A stretch of 64,000 nucleotides of DNA from Candidatus Gastranaerophilales bacterium (lineage in GTDB: Bacteria; Cyanobacteriota; Vampirovibrionia; Gastranaerophilales; Gastranaerophilaceae), in assembly GCA_944322785.1 (NCBI GenBank), contig CALUPW010000004.1, positions 62,001 to 126,000 on the forward strand, read 5' to 3'. Below, one piece after another: positions 8,319 to 17,055 of this stretch; the stretch's first letter is position 1, and each line of letters starts with the position of its first letter. The position numbers and the translations under genes are program-made. The notes below the pieces were generated by a model that saw nothing but the letters and a program-made list of their open reading frames with translations, searched no databases and was not told the origin of the DNA.

Positions 8319-9098
8319 TTGGAAGCTAAAGACAAACAGATTGATGAGCTTGATACTTTATTAATTTCGTTTAAAAATACAAAAGACGAAAAAAAGAAAA
8401 GAATGCTGCATCTTAAAATAGTCGAAGAATCAATGGATCTTGTAAAAAAGATTGCCAACACCATTGCATTACAATCAGGTATTCCGAACGAAGACTTAAT
8501 TCAGGTCGGATCGTTGGGATTGATTAAGGCTATTGAATTTTACAAGGTTGACATGAATACAAAGTTTAAAACTTATGCAACATATTTTATCAAAGGCGAA
8601 ATAAAACATTATTTACGGGACAAAGCTTCTATAATAAAAGCTCCGCGGGAATTGCAGGAACTTTTATTTAAAATAAACTCGGCAAAAAAGAAATTAAACG
8701 AAACCGGGAATGAAGATCCGTCGCCTGAACAAATTGCACAATATCTGGATCTTCCTGTTGCAAAAATTAATGAAGTAATAGAAATTGAAAGATGTAAAAG
8801 CACGTTATCGCTTGATCAATCATTTTTGCAGGAAGATGAAGATATTTCTCTGCTTGATAAAATCCCGGCAAATGACTATCAGGAATTTATGAATTCCTAT
8901 GAAAACAAAATTATGCTTGCAAGCACCATAAAAAGACTTCCGCCGGATTTGCGGGAAATTATTGAACTCAGCTATTATCAGGACTTAAATCAGAGAGAGA
9001 TTTCCGAAAAAATGAATATGTCGCAAATGCAGGTATCAAGAAGATTAAAAAAAGCTTTAAACAAAATGTATGAATTAATTAAGAATAATGGAGATTAA
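8319..9098 (+). CDS. Group 3 sigma factor, SigF/SigB-like
   Basis: 259 residues with region 2 (EDLIQVGSLGLIKAIEFY, then KFKTYATYFIKGEIKHYLRD), region 3 (about 105-160) and a C-terminal HTH in region 4 (LNQREISEKMNMSQMQVSRRLKKAL). The reduced N-terminus and the sequence type match the SigB/SigF/WhiG group of alternative factors. It starts at TTG 8319 (GGAG upstream). The prepilin peptidase gene follows after 2 nt, so the two are co-transcribed. In cyanobacteria SigF is known to control pilus genes, so this pairing suggests a pilus or surface regulon; that is inference. Confidence 0.85.
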   Translation: MEAKDKQIDELDTLLISFKNTKDEKKKRMLHLKIVEESMDLVKKIANTIALQSGIPNEDLIQVGSLGLIKAIEFYKVDMNTKFKTYATYFIKGEIKHYLRDKASIIKAPRELQELLFKINSAKKKLNETGNEDPSPEQIAQYLDLPVAKINEVIEIERCKSTLSLDQSFLQEDEDISLLDKIPANDYQEFMNSYENKIMLASTIKRLPPDLREIIELSYYQDLNQREISEKMNMSQMQVSRRLKKALNKMYELIKNNGD

Positions 9099-9100
9099 AA

Positions 9101-10105
9101 ATGACACTATTACATGTAATTTGTATTTTTCTGTTCACATTCGGTTTGGGAACGGTCATAGGCAGCTTTTTAAACGTTGTTGCATTAAGGGGACTCAGCG
9201 GAGAATCTATCGTACTTCCGCCTTCTAAATGTCCGAAATGCGGCAACAAACTTAAACCATGGCACAATATCCCGATTTTGTCCTACATATTTTTAGGCGG
9301 CAAATGTGCTTTCTGTAAAGAAAAAATCAGTATTCAGTATCCGATTGTGGAAGCTTTAACCGGAATTTTGCTGGTCTGTTGTTTGTTAAAATACGGTCTT
9401 ACATTGAACACTTTATTCATATTTATATTAGGCTGTATTCTTATTGTTATGTCTGTTACGGATATTCGAGAAAAAGTTATTCTTGCGGGTCATGCATGGT
9501 TTTTAATCATCGTAGGGCTAGTTTACAACCTGATTCTTTCTCATTATCATATCCAGCATCAGCTTGATACCTACGGACACTTTTTATTTAAAACACAAAA
9601 TTTTCTGAATTTGCCTATTACAACAGCTCTGTTTGGACTAATTGCAGGTCTTATAATTATGGAACTTCTCGCAAGACTCGGATATTTGTTTGTAGGCAAA
9701 AGAGCTTTCGGAACAGGCGATACCTTTATAGCTGCGGGACTGGGTGCCTATCTCGGATGGATTGTACTTATTAATATCCTTCTGTTAAGCATTATTGTAC
9801 AGGTTGCAATTGTACTCCCCGGATTTTTCAAAAAGCTTAAAGCTAAAAAAGACAATTTAACAATTGCGTCAATTGCACTGTTTTTACTTGTTGCCGCAGG
9901 ATTTTCAGCAGCTAAATTCTACGGTTATATGGAAGACTTTGCGCTTTGTATTGCAGCTTCCGTTATACTTCTTATAATCGGTATCTGGGCATGTGTACGT
10001 GTACTTAAAGGAATCAAACAGGATAGTGATATAACCGTTATACCGTTTGGACCTGCTATGGCTATTGCAACATTTATTTTCCTGTTTATTATAAGTTTTG
10101 ACTAA
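9101..10105 (+). CDS. pilD: Prepilin peptidase / N-methyltransferase (A24A)
   Basis: 334 residues, polytopic membrane protein. The N-terminal domain has GSFLNVVALR and two zinc-binding CxxC pairs (CPKC about 46-49, CAFC about 71-74). Catalytic aspartates are in SVTDIREKVI and in FGTGDTFIAAG, the GxGD-type motif. It cleaves the leader of type IV prepilins/pseudopilins and methylates the new N-terminus, so both pilin-like proteins here (70-828 and 37040-37696) are likely substrates. It is longer than usual at the C-terminus, with extra membrane segments after about residue 240. The ribosome site lies inside the end of the sigma gene. Confidence 0.92.
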   Translation: MTLLHVICIFLFTFGLGTVIGSFLNVVALRGLSGESIVLPPSKCPKCGNKLKPWHNIPILSYIFLGGKCAFCKEKISIQYPIVEALTGILLVCCLLKYGLTLNTLFIFILGCILIVMSVTDIREKVILAGHAWFLIIVGLVYNLILSHYHIQHQLDTYGHFLFKTQNFLNLPITTALFGLIAGLIIMELLARLGYLFVGKRAFGTGDTFIAAGLGAYLGWIVLINILLLSIIVQVAIVLPGFFKKLKAKKDNLTIASIALFLLVAAGFSAAKFYGYMEDFALCIAASVILLIIGIWACVRVLKGIKQDSDITVIPFGPAMAIATFIFLFIISFD

Positions 10106-10122
10106 TACAACAAACAATGACT

Positions 10123-10153
10123 AAAAAATCTCCGCAGATTGCGGAGATTTTTT
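10123..10153. terminator. Bidirectional terminator
   Basis: AAAAAATCTCCGC (10123-10135), a 5-nt loop, then GCGGAGATTTTTTT. It serves the plus-strand prepilin peptidase gene and the convergent minus-strand ruvA. Confidence 0.85.
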
Positions 10154-10172
10154 TAGTTTTATAGCATATTTA

Positions 10173-10790
10173 TTATACGGAAAGAATTTTCAAAGATTCT
10201 TTTAATATATCTTCAGCAGAGGCATTGTTTTTCAAATTTAACATTGCTTTTGAAAATGCATCTTTAATTTCTGCACGTTCATACCCCAGAGAAATAAGAA
10301 CCGTTTGCGCATCTTCCATAGCCTGAGTATTTTGAACATTTGAAGTCTTAATTTCAATTGGAGCCGTATTGTTATAATTCATTAGTTTGTCTTTCAATTC
10401 AAGAATTATTTTTTGCGCCAATTTTGGACCGACACCTTTTGCTCGAGTCAACTCTTTGTGATTGCCTGCAATAACAAATCCAATTAGCTCTGATGATTGG
10501 AATTCATCAAGGAGAACAAGCGCCATTTTGCTTCCGACTCCGGAAACTGATGTTAAAATCGAAAATATATCACGGTCTTCTTTATGCAAAAAGCCGCACA
10601 GAGCCATCTTGTCTTCCCGATGAATTAAAATTGTATAAAGTTTTACTTCATCACCTGTTTTTTCAACAGCGGCAAAATCTCTTGGCATAACTTCTGCCAG
10701 ATAGCCGATGCCGTTGTTTTCAACGGTCAGAAAGAAACCTTTTGATGAGGAGTTTTTACCTGATATAACACCTTTTATATAATCGTACAT
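10173..10790 (-). CDS. ruvA: Holliday junction branch migration protein RuvA
   Basis: 205 residues: N-terminal OB domain (MYDYIKGVISG, GIGYLAEV), tandem helix-hairpin-helix (VSGVGSKMAL and AKGVGPKLAQKIILELKD), and a C-terminal RuvB-contact domain. RuvA tetramers bind Holliday junctions and load RuvB. The start follows the dnaA stop by 1 nt, so the genes are co-transcribed. ruvB and ruvC are not nearby. Confidence 0.95.
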   Translation of the reverse strand: MYDYIKGVISGKNSSSKGFFLTVENNGIGYLAEVMPRDFAAVEKTGDEVKLYTILIHREDKMALCGFLHKEDRDIFSILTSVSGVGSKMALVLLDEFQSSELIGFVIAGNHKELTRAKGVGPKLAQKIILELKDKLMNYNNTAPIEIKTSNVQNTQAMEDAQTVLISLGYERAEIKDAFSKAMLNLKNNASAEDILKESLKILSV

Positions 10791-10791
10791 T

Positions 10792-12189
10792 TTATAATTC
10801 CTTTAGCTTGTTTTTTAATTCGGAAACAGTTCTTGCAAGCTCTTTATTAACTTTAATTTCATCTTTGATTTTCTCGTATGAATAAAGCATTGTTGTGTGC
10901 TTTTTATTAAAGAATTCGGCAATGCTTTCAAAACTTTTTTCCGTCATTTCACGTGCTAGATATACTGCAACATGACGGGAACTTGAAACTTTTTGATTTC
11001 TTGAAGAACTTTTAAAATCATCAATTGTCACACCGTAAAATTCTGCAACCGTTTTTGCCGCATCTTCAATTGTCAGTTCTTTTTTTGAAGCTTCGCAGTT
11101 TAAAACTTTTTTAGCGAATTCAAGTGTCAAAGGAACTCCTTCTATATCCGAGTATGCACTGACTTTATTAAATGCACCTTCCAATTCCCGAACATTTGAA
11201 ACAAAATTATTTGCGATATATTCATAAACTTCAAACGGAATATTAAGACCGGTTTGCTCACCCAGATTTTTCAATATAGCAACACGTGTTTCAAAATCCG
11301 GCGGGGTTATATCGACCATAATTCCCATTTCAAATCTTGTTCTTAAACGCTCCGGAAGTGTCGGAATATCTTTTGGCTGGCGGTCTGATGTTATAACAAT
11401 CTGCTTGTTATTATTGTGAAGACTGTCAAATGTATGAAAAATTTCATCCATTGTTGCTTTTTTAGATTCCAAAAACTGAATGTCATCAATCAAAAGCACA
11501 TCTATATTTCTGTATTTTTGACGAAATTTATCCATTCTTGATATTCTGTCATTACACTGAATATTCTTTATAACTTCATTAAAATAATCTTCTGTTTTTA
11601 TATATCTTACTTTTAATTTGGGTTTGTTAAAAATTATATAATGACCGATAGCTTGCATCAGGTGAGTTTTACCGAGTCCTGAGGCGCCGTATATAAAAAG
11701 CGGATTATATTTTTTTGCAGGATTTTTAGCTACAGCCATAGCTACAGCATGTGCAAATCTGTTGTTTTCACCTACAACATAGTTTTCAAACTTGTATTTT
11801 AAATTGAGATTGGAAAAAGACTGCATTTTTGCAAGATTGTCAAGAACTTTTTTTTGTTCATCATCTTCATCCGCATGTATTGATTTCAGTTTTGCACTTT
11901 CTTTTTTCTTTTCTTTAACATACCTGTCCGCAAGAGCAGCATCATATTGAATACTGAAATCTATATCAATGCCAAAATGATTTTTTAATGCTGCAATTAT
12001 TTGTTTATAATAATTTTGTCTTACAATCTGCGGGGCGAGTTGATGAACTGTTATTAAGGAAAGGGAATTATCTTCCAGTCCTGCGGGTTCAATTGCGTCA
12101 ACCCATGAATAATACGCATGTGCCGGAATTACATCACGCAGTTCTGTTTTAACTTCATTCCATTTCTTTTTGACTTCCAAAATATCCAT
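10792..12189 (-). CDS. dnaA: Chromosomal replication initiator DnaA
   Basis: 465 residues. N-terminal domain I, a charged linker (about 110-140), then the AAA+ domain with Walker A GASGLGKTHL (about 170) and Walker B LLIDDIQFL, and the C-terminal DNA-binding domain with SSRHVAVYLAREMT and KKHTTMLYSYEKI. It opens the origin for replication. Two oddities: the next gene is ruvA, not dnaN, and no cluster of TTATNCACA boxes was seen nearby, so this is probably not an oriC-linked copy. No Shine-Dalgarno precedes the ATG; a TAAAAT box (12196-12201) sits 6 nt from it, suggesting a leaderless mRNA. Confidence 0.97.
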   Translation of the reverse strand: MDILEVKKKWNEVKTELRDVIPAHAYYSWVDAIEPAGLEDNSLSLITVHQLAPQIVRQNYYKQIIAALKNHFGIDIDFSIQYDAALADRYVKEKKKESAKLKSIHADEDDEQKKVLDNLAKMQSFSNLNLKYKFENYVVGENNRFAHAVAMAVAKNPAKKYNPLFIYGASGLGKTHLMQAIGHYIIFNKPKLKVRYIKTEDYFNEVIKNIQCNDRISRMDKFRQKYRNIDVLLIDDIQFLESKKATMDEIFHTFDSLHNNNKQIVITSDRQPKDIPTLPERLRTRFEMGIMVDITPPDFETRVAILKNLGEQTGLNIPFEVYEYIANNFVSNVRELEGAFNKVSAYSDIEGVPLTLEFAKKVLNCEASKKELTIEDAAKTVAEFYGVTIDDFKSSSRNQKVSSSRHVAVYLAREMTEKSFESIAEFFNKKHTTMLYSYEKIKDEIKVNKELARTVSELKNKLKEL

Positions 12190-12195
12190 AAAAAT

Positions 12196-12201
12196 ATTTT
12201 A
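12196..12201 (-). promoter_or_regulatory. -10 box of possible leaderless dnaA mRNA
   Basis: TAAAAT on the minus strand ends exactly 6 nt before the dnaA ATG, so the expected transcription start coincides with the start codon. The -35 is weak, and no purine-rich ribosome site is present. Confidence 0.4.
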
Positions 12202-12260
12202 CTACAAAAGTTGACATGAAAATTTAAAATATTTGTAAATTTTTTACACCAACATAAGTA

Positions 12261-12767
12261 TTAAAATTCTTTTATAATACTGCCGTTTTCATCCAGTATC
12301 TTATAACTTGCAACGTTATTTAACAAATCCCAGTATACAGTTGCGACTTCCTTATTATCTTTATCTAAAAATTTTGAAAAACCTATACCGGCGGGGCGCA
12401 AAAGTTCATCAATACGCTTGTGACCGTCTTCATAGATATTTTCAATCTTGTTTTTCGTATCAAATGACAATCTCAAATTTTCAAGATATGATTTTGTTGG
12501 ATCAGTGATTTTTTCTTTTTTAAACCTGCCTGACCTTGCAATAAGAATTCCGGCAACTACCGAAGCAGCAACAGATGAGGCTCCAAGCATATATTTTGTT
12601 TTATCCGTCATTTTTTTAGAGCCGGATGAATCTTTTGATACTGTATTTTTTTGAATATCTTTTTTAGGTTCGTCAGCCGGAGTTTGCGGCATAAACATGT
12701 ACATGCCCGCCGGATTGCTGGTTAATCTTGGAAAACCTAAGCCGTTATTTAAACTTACCTGTGCCAA
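12261..12767 (-). CDS. Hypothetical single-pass membrane protein
   Basis: 168 residues. A short N-terminal segment (AQVSLNNGLGFPRL), a Lys/Ser-rich stretch (about 35-58), one transmembrane helix (about 60-78, GASSVAASVVAGILIA), then a soluble C-terminal region with an alpha-helical start. Family not recognised; such proteins appear lineage-restricted. The start is TTG 12767 with GAGGG 5 nt upstream. It sits alone between dnaA and the methyltransferase gene. Confidence 0.6.
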   Translation of the reverse strand: MAQVSLNNGLGFPRLTSNPAGMYMFMPQTPADEPKKDIQKNTVSKDSSGSKKMTDKTKYMLGASSVAASVVAGILIARSGRFKKEKITDPTKSYLENLRLSFDTKNKIENIYEDGHKRIDELLRPAGIGFSKFLDKDNKEVATVYWDLLNNVASYKILDENGSIIKEF

Positions 12768-12824
12768 AATTCCCTCATTTTCTTAAATATCTGATATTTT
12801 AAAACTTGAACATTTTATTTTTTG

Positions 12825-13580
12825 CTAATTTATTAAAAATTTGTATAATACAATTCCGCATGAAATTGCGAGATTTAAAGATTCAACATCATCCTTCATT
12901 TCTATTTTTATTTTTTCATCTGCAATATTAATCAATTCACTGCTCAATCCTTCAGCTTCACTTCCGAACAAAATAATATAAGGCGGTTCGGGATTGTAAT
13001 TTTTAAGCAAAACTTTAGCTTTTGGCAGAGTCGCAATCTTTTTGTGAGATGTAAAATATTTTTTCAAATCATCAGATTTATTCATACAAACAACCGGAAG
13101 TTTCCACAGGCATCCGACGGCTGAGCGGACCACTTTCGGATTGTAAAGGTCAACACAATCTCCGAACAAAACGACTAAATCAATACCTAAAGCGGCGGAT
13201 GTCCGCAAAATTGTCCCCAAATTTCCGGCGTCTTTGATATTTTGAAGAAGTAAAACTTTTTCTTTATTTTTTATTTTTGAAAGTTCAAAATATTTTTGAT
13301 ATCCAACCCCAACACAATCAGGAGGTGTATCCGTTGTGGAAATTCTTTTTAATACGGCATCATTTGTCGGAATAATTTTTTCTTTCAAAAAATTGTAATC
13401 TGAAATTTTTGTTTCATTAACAAAGACATAATCCAGTTTTATGCCGGAATTAAATGCCTCATAAACCGGCTTAAAACCTTCAAGTAAAAATTTTCCTGAG
13501 TCATCACGATATTTTTTTTGTTTCAATTTCGCCGTTTCTTTTACAAGATTGTTTGAAACGGCTGTTATTTTTTCCATCAT
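12825..13580 (-). CDS. TrmH/SpoU-family RNA 2'-O-methyltransferase
   Basis: 251 residues. An N-terminal substrate-binding domain (KFLLEGFKPVYEA) is followed by a SPOUT domain with the three SpoU motifs: NIKDAGNLGTILRTS, FGSEAEGLS, and IEMKDDVESLNLAISCGIVLY. It transfers a methyl group from SAM to a ribose 2'-OH in rRNA or tRNA; RlmB-like or TsnR-like roles cannot be separated here. It overlaps the upstream aminopeptidase gene by 4 nt (ATGA). A second ATG three bases in has slightly better SD spacing. Confidence 0.88.
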   Translation of the reverse strand: MMEKITAVSNNLVKETAKLKQKKYRDDSGKFLLEGFKPVYEAFNSGIKLDYVFVNETKISDYNFLKEKIIPTNDAVLKRISTTDTPPDCVGVGYQKYFELSKIKNKEKVLLLQNIKDAGNLGTILRTSAALGIDLVVLFGDCVDLYNPKVVRSAVGCLWKLPVVCMNKSDDLKKYFTSHKKIATLPKAKVLLKNYNPEPPYIILFGSEAEGLSSELINIADEKIKIEMKDDVESLNLAISCGIVLYKFLIN

Positions 13581-15133
13581 ACGACCTCAAAATGACTTAG
13601 CCATTCTTTTTCATTATCTGTCAAAAGATTAAAATCAATCAGTTTTTTCTCATAACACATGTTCGTAAACGAATTAATACTGCCGTCTTTTAAATAACAG
13701 GAGTTTTCAAGACGAACACCAAAATAATCCCTGTTATAAAGCCCTGGTTCAATTGTAAAACACATGTTTTCTTTAATTTCTGTTTTTGCAAGTTCACCGT
13801 TACTCAAATTCGGAGGTGCTTCATGAACATTTATTCCGAGTCCGTGCCCCAGTCCGTGATTAAATACAAAACCTTCAATTTTATTTTCTTCAAAAATATT
13901 TCGTACAAGTTCGTCAATCTGAAAACCAGTTGTTCCTGTTTCCATTTTAAAATTGAATGCATTTAAAAAAGATTTTAAAACAGTTGTATAAACTTTTCGC
14001 TGCAAATCTGCGGGGTTTCCTTTTACAAAAACTCTTGTAATATCTGTGGCAAGCCCGCCTTCATAATATGCGCCGCAATCTATCAAAACAAGACTTCCGT
14101 CCTTTATTATTTCGTCTTTTGAAGATTTTGAATAATGTGCAAGTGCCGAATTTTGATTGTGTGCAACTATTGATTTGAAACTTAAAATTTTTGCGCCGTT
14201 TTTATAAAACAATTCTTCTAACTTTTTATCAATATCGTATTCGGAAATATTTTCTGAAGTTTCAATAAAATTTCTTATTTCATACATTGTTTTATCAGTT
14301 CTTGCAAAAGCTGTTTTTAAATGTTCGATTTCGGCATCAGTTTTTACTGTTCTCATTGCAAGCACAGGATTTTCTTTAATCTGGCGGGATTTTTTCCCTA
14401 AAAGCGCATAATCGTATCCGCTAATAGTATTTTTATCTGCATAAACAACATCGGACACAATGTATTTGTCAAAATCTTTTATCTTTTCACCCGTAAAAAG
14501 GATATCTGAATGTTTTGTTACAAGAGATTTTCCGATTATTTTTGAGGAATAATTTTTTGAAAAGTCACGCTTGTTATAAAGATATGAAACATCCTCCGGA
14601 TTGGTAAACAATACTGCTTCATTTAAAGAAAGCGTTTTTTGAATTTTGCTGATTTTATCCTCTGATGACATTCCGCAAAACTTTTCATTAATATCTTCTA
14701 TTTGTCCGTATGAAGGTGGTTTTGTTTCTATGCCGTCCGTTTCAAGAAGTTTTATCTTAAAATATTTTTCCATTTCCTCAATACGTTTTTGAGAATTTTT
14801 CTTTGAACAAACACCCACTAATGAATTTTGCGGGATTCGTTTTGCAATTTCCGATAACACAGATTGACCTGCAACAAGTTTTACAACAGACACAATATCT
14901 GAATCTGTTTCCAAATCAGCCTGAATGTGATATCTTCCGTCAACAAAAAGATAAAGTTTATCAAAGCCTAAAAGGGCATCTCCTGTTGAGCCGGAAAAAT
15001 TTGTCAGTAAATATCTTGCATTTTCATCCAATGAATTATATTCAACAAGGAATTCGTTTGTTGAATTTACAAGCAAAAAATCAATTTTTTCTGTTTTCAT
15101 AAATTCACGGGCTTTTAAGAGAATTTCATTCAT
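13577..15133 (-). CDS. pepP: Xaa-Pro aminopeptidase (M24B)
   Basis: 518 residues. Two creatinase-like N-terminal domains precede the pita-bread catalytic domain. Metal ligands are visible as LIDCGAYYEGGLATDITR (two Asp), NHGLGHGLGINVHE (His), CFTIEPGLY (Glu) and GVRLEN (Glu). It removes N-terminal residues preceding proline, probably in cytoplasmic peptide turnover. The start overlaps the parvulin stop by 1 nt (TAATG), and its end overlaps the methyltransferase start by 4 nt, so three genes form one coupled operon. Confidence 0.92.
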   Translation of the reverse strand: MNEILLKAREFMKTEKIDFLLVNSTNEFLVEYNSLDENARYLLTNFSGSTGDALLGFDKLYLFVDGRYHIQADLETDSDIVSVVKLVAGQSVLSEIAKRIPQNSLVGVCSKKNSQKRIEEMEKYFKIKLLETDGIETKPPSYGQIEDINEKFCGMSSEDKISKIQKTLSLNEAVLFTNPEDVSYLYNKRDFSKNYSSKIIGKSLVTKHSDILFTGEKIKDFDKYIVSDVVYADKNTISGYDYALLGKKSRQIKENPVLAMRTVKTDAEIEHLKTAFARTDKTMYEIRNFIETSENISEYDIDKKLEELFYKNGAKILSFKSIVAHNQNSALAHYSKSSKDEIIKDGSLVLIDCGAYYEGGLATDITRVFVKGNPADLQRKVYTTVLKSFLNAFNFKMETGTTGFQIDELVRNIFEENKIEGFVFNHGLGHGLGINVHEAPPNLSNGELAKTEIKENMCFTIEPGLYNRDYFGVRLENSCYLKDGSINSFTNMCYEKKLIDFNLLTDNEKEWLSHFEVV

Positions 15134-15411
15134 TATATTTTTCCCGTGACTTTTATCAAATGCCAGCCAAACTGAGTTTCAACAACAGTCATATCATCAA
15201 CATCCGTATCAAAACATGCATCTTCAAATTCTTTTATCATTTCGCCGCGCACAAAATAACCTAAATCACCGCCCTTTTCCCTGGAAGGACAAAGAGAACA
15301 TTTCTTTGCAAGATCTTCAAAACTTTCACCTTTTTCAATTCTTTCAAGTAATGTTTTTATTTGGTCTTCTGTTTTTACAAGAATGTGGCTTGCCCTGACT
15401 TCTGATGCCAT
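15133..15411 (-). CDS. Parvulin-type peptidyl-prolyl isomerase, single domain
   Basis: 92 residues, essentially one PpiC/rotamase domain: ASHILVKTEDQ, EKGGDLGYFVRGEMIKEFE, and FGWHLIKV. With no signal peptide it is probably cytoplasmic (Par10/PpiC-like). The start is ATG 15411 with AGGAG 7 nt upstream; upstream in-frame codons lack an SD. First gene of the parvulin-pepP-methyltransferase operon; coupling with a Xaa-Pro peptidase is thematically consistent, since both act at proline bonds. Confidence 0.9.
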   Translation of the reverse strand: MASEVRASHILVKTEDQIKTLLERIEKGESFEDLAKKCSLCPSREKGGDLGYFVRGEMIKEFEDACFDTDVDDMTVVETQFGWHLIKVTGKI

Positions 15412-15521
15412 AATTTTACTCCTATAATTCTCACAACTATAAATTTTATCAAAAAAACTCGCTTTTCGCAATTAATATAAACTCGTTCCTATTTAAATTT
15501 CTCAAATATCTTCAAAATAAA

Positions 15522-15549
15522 ACAGGCTTTTCTTTTGTGAAAAACCTGT
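15522..15549 (-). terminator. Terminator of the ferredoxin gene
   Basis: ACAGGCTTTTC (15522-15532) pairs with GAAAAACCTGT (15539-15549) with one mismatch. On the minus strand it is followed by TTTATTTTG. Confidence 0.65.
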
Positions 15550-15577
15550 CTTATTATTTACTATTAATTAAATTTGA

Positions 15578-15754
15578 TTATGCAACTTCAATTGCGCCAA
15601 CAGGGCATGCATCTGCTGCTTCTTTAACACAATCTTCGTTATCAGCAACTGCTGCATCATTTACTTTTGCAATATCTTCTACAGAAAATACATCGCCGCA
15701 GATAGATTCGCAAGCGCCGCATGCTATACATGAATCATTAACTTTTACGTTCAT
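15578..15754 (-). CDS. Small [4Fe-4S] ferredoxin
   Basis: 58 residues, read from the sequence. CIACGACESIC supplies CxxCxxC ligands and ACPVGAI the distal Cys-Pro. There is only one cluster motif, plus an extra pair of Cys (CESIC, EDC) as in Thermotoga/Desulfovibrio-type monocluster ferredoxins. It is very acidic, consistent with a low-potential electron carrier. ATG 15754 has AGGAG 7 nt upstream. Monocistronic, with its own terminator. Possible partners in this window are the NfnB/GltA-like flavoprotein (47076) and the HgdC-type activator (40607), but no linkage shows this. Confidence 0.93.
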   Translation of the reverse strand: MNVKVNDSCIACGACESICGDVFSVEDIAKVNDAAVADNEDCVKEAADACPVGAIEVA

Positions 15755-15821
15755 TGTTTTTCTCCTTATATTATTCGACTTCGTGAAATAATTTTCACAT
15801 CCATATTATATAACAAAATTT

Positions 15822-16994
15822 TTACTTTGCAAGTTTCCTGATACAATTTGCAATGTAATCAAACCCTGTTATTCTGCCAAGATTTTCTGGCGCCAGTTTT
15901 TTGCCGTAAATCAATAACGGCACCATTTCCCGTGTATGATCCGTGCCCGGTACTGTCGGATCGCATCCATGGTCTGCTGTTATAAATAAGATATCATCTT
16001 CTTTTAATTCAGGTAAAATTTTTGCAAGATATTTGTCTATCTCCTCAATCGCAGAGCCGTAACCTTTTGCATCGTTTCTGTGCCCGAAAAGCATATCCGT
16101 ATCAACAAGGTTTGTAAAGATAAGAGTAAAAGCATTTCCGTCTTTATAATCAGGGTAGGCTATTTTTTCGAGCGGAAGTTCATCTTTTATTGCTTTTAAA
16201 GTAAGTTCAAGGCCTTCTTTGTTTGAGCCGGTATGAATTGCATGAGTAATTCCGGATTTTGAAAAAATATCTTCAATTTTACCTATTCCGATAACTTTTC
16301 CGCCGCTCTCTTTAATTTCATTTAAAACCGTATGCGCCGGCACCATGGAATAATCCCGTCTGTCTTTTGAAATTCTAGTCGGCTTGCCGTCAATAATTTT
16401 GTAAGGTCGTGCAATGACACGGGAAACATTATATTTACCTTCATCAAGAATTTTACGGGCTTTTTCACACCAGTCATAAAGTGTGTTAAGCGGAATCATG
16501 TCCGTGTCAACCGCAATCTGAAAAACACTGTCTGCACTTGTATAAACAATCGGAAACTTTGTTGTGTGGTGTTCGTCATTCAAGTTTTCAATAATTGCAG
16601 TGCCGCTTGCCGGACAATTGGCTAGCACCCCGCCGCAGCCGGTTTCCTCTACAAATTTTGCAATAAGTTCCGGCGGAAAACCTTCAGGAAAAGTTGCAAA
16701 CGGTTTTTCGGAAATCAGCCCCGCAATTTCCCAGTGACCTGTTGTTGTATCTTTCCCTTTTGATTTTTCAATCATTGTCCCGTATTGCGCAACCGGGTTT
16801 TCAACAGGTGAAATGCCTTTAAAATTCTGAATATTACCCAGCCCCATTTTTTCAAGAACCGGAACATCCAATCCCCCGTTATATTCACAGACATTTTTCA
16901 AAGTATTACACTCAGGAATATCGCCGAATTCACGGCAATCCGGCATAGCTCCTATTCCCATACTGTCAATAACTATAATAACCGCTCTTTTCAA
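15822..16994 (-). CDS. deoB: Phosphopentomutase
   Basis: 390 residues, the usual length. The alkaline-phosphatase-fold metal motifs are visible: VIDSMGIGAMPD at the N-terminus, KGKDTTTGHWE with the phosphorylated Thr, and ITADHGCDPT and DHTREMVPLL at the C-terminus. It interconverts (deoxy)ribose 1- and 5-phosphates in nucleoside salvage. It starts at TTG 16994 with AAAGGAG 7 nt upstream. It stands alone; the nucleoside phosphorylase relative in this window is mtnP at 55349. Confidence 0.96.
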   Translation of the reverse strand: MKRAVIIVIDSMGIGAMPDCREFGDIPECNTLKNVCEYNGGLDVPVLEKMGLGNIQNFKGISPVENPVAQYGTMIEKSKGKDTTTGHWEIAGLISEKPFATFPEGFPPELIAKFVEETGCGGVLANCPASGTAIIENLNDEHHTTKFPIVYTSADSVFQIAVDTDMIPLNTLYDWCEKARKILDEGKYNVSRVIARPYKIIDGKPTRISKDRRDYSMVPAHTVLNEIKESGGKVIGIGKIEDIFSKSGITHAIHTGSNKEGLELTLKAIKDELPLEKIAYPDYKDGNAFTLIFTNLVDTDMLFGHRNDAKGYGSAIEEIDKYLAKILPELKEDDILFITADHGCDPTVPGTDHTREMVPLLIYGKKLAPENLGRITGFDYIANCIRKLAK

Positions 16995-17055
16995 AATTCC
17001 ACTCCTTTTAAAATCCTGTAATTACATTTTAACATGAAAAATATTGTGCCGGTTT

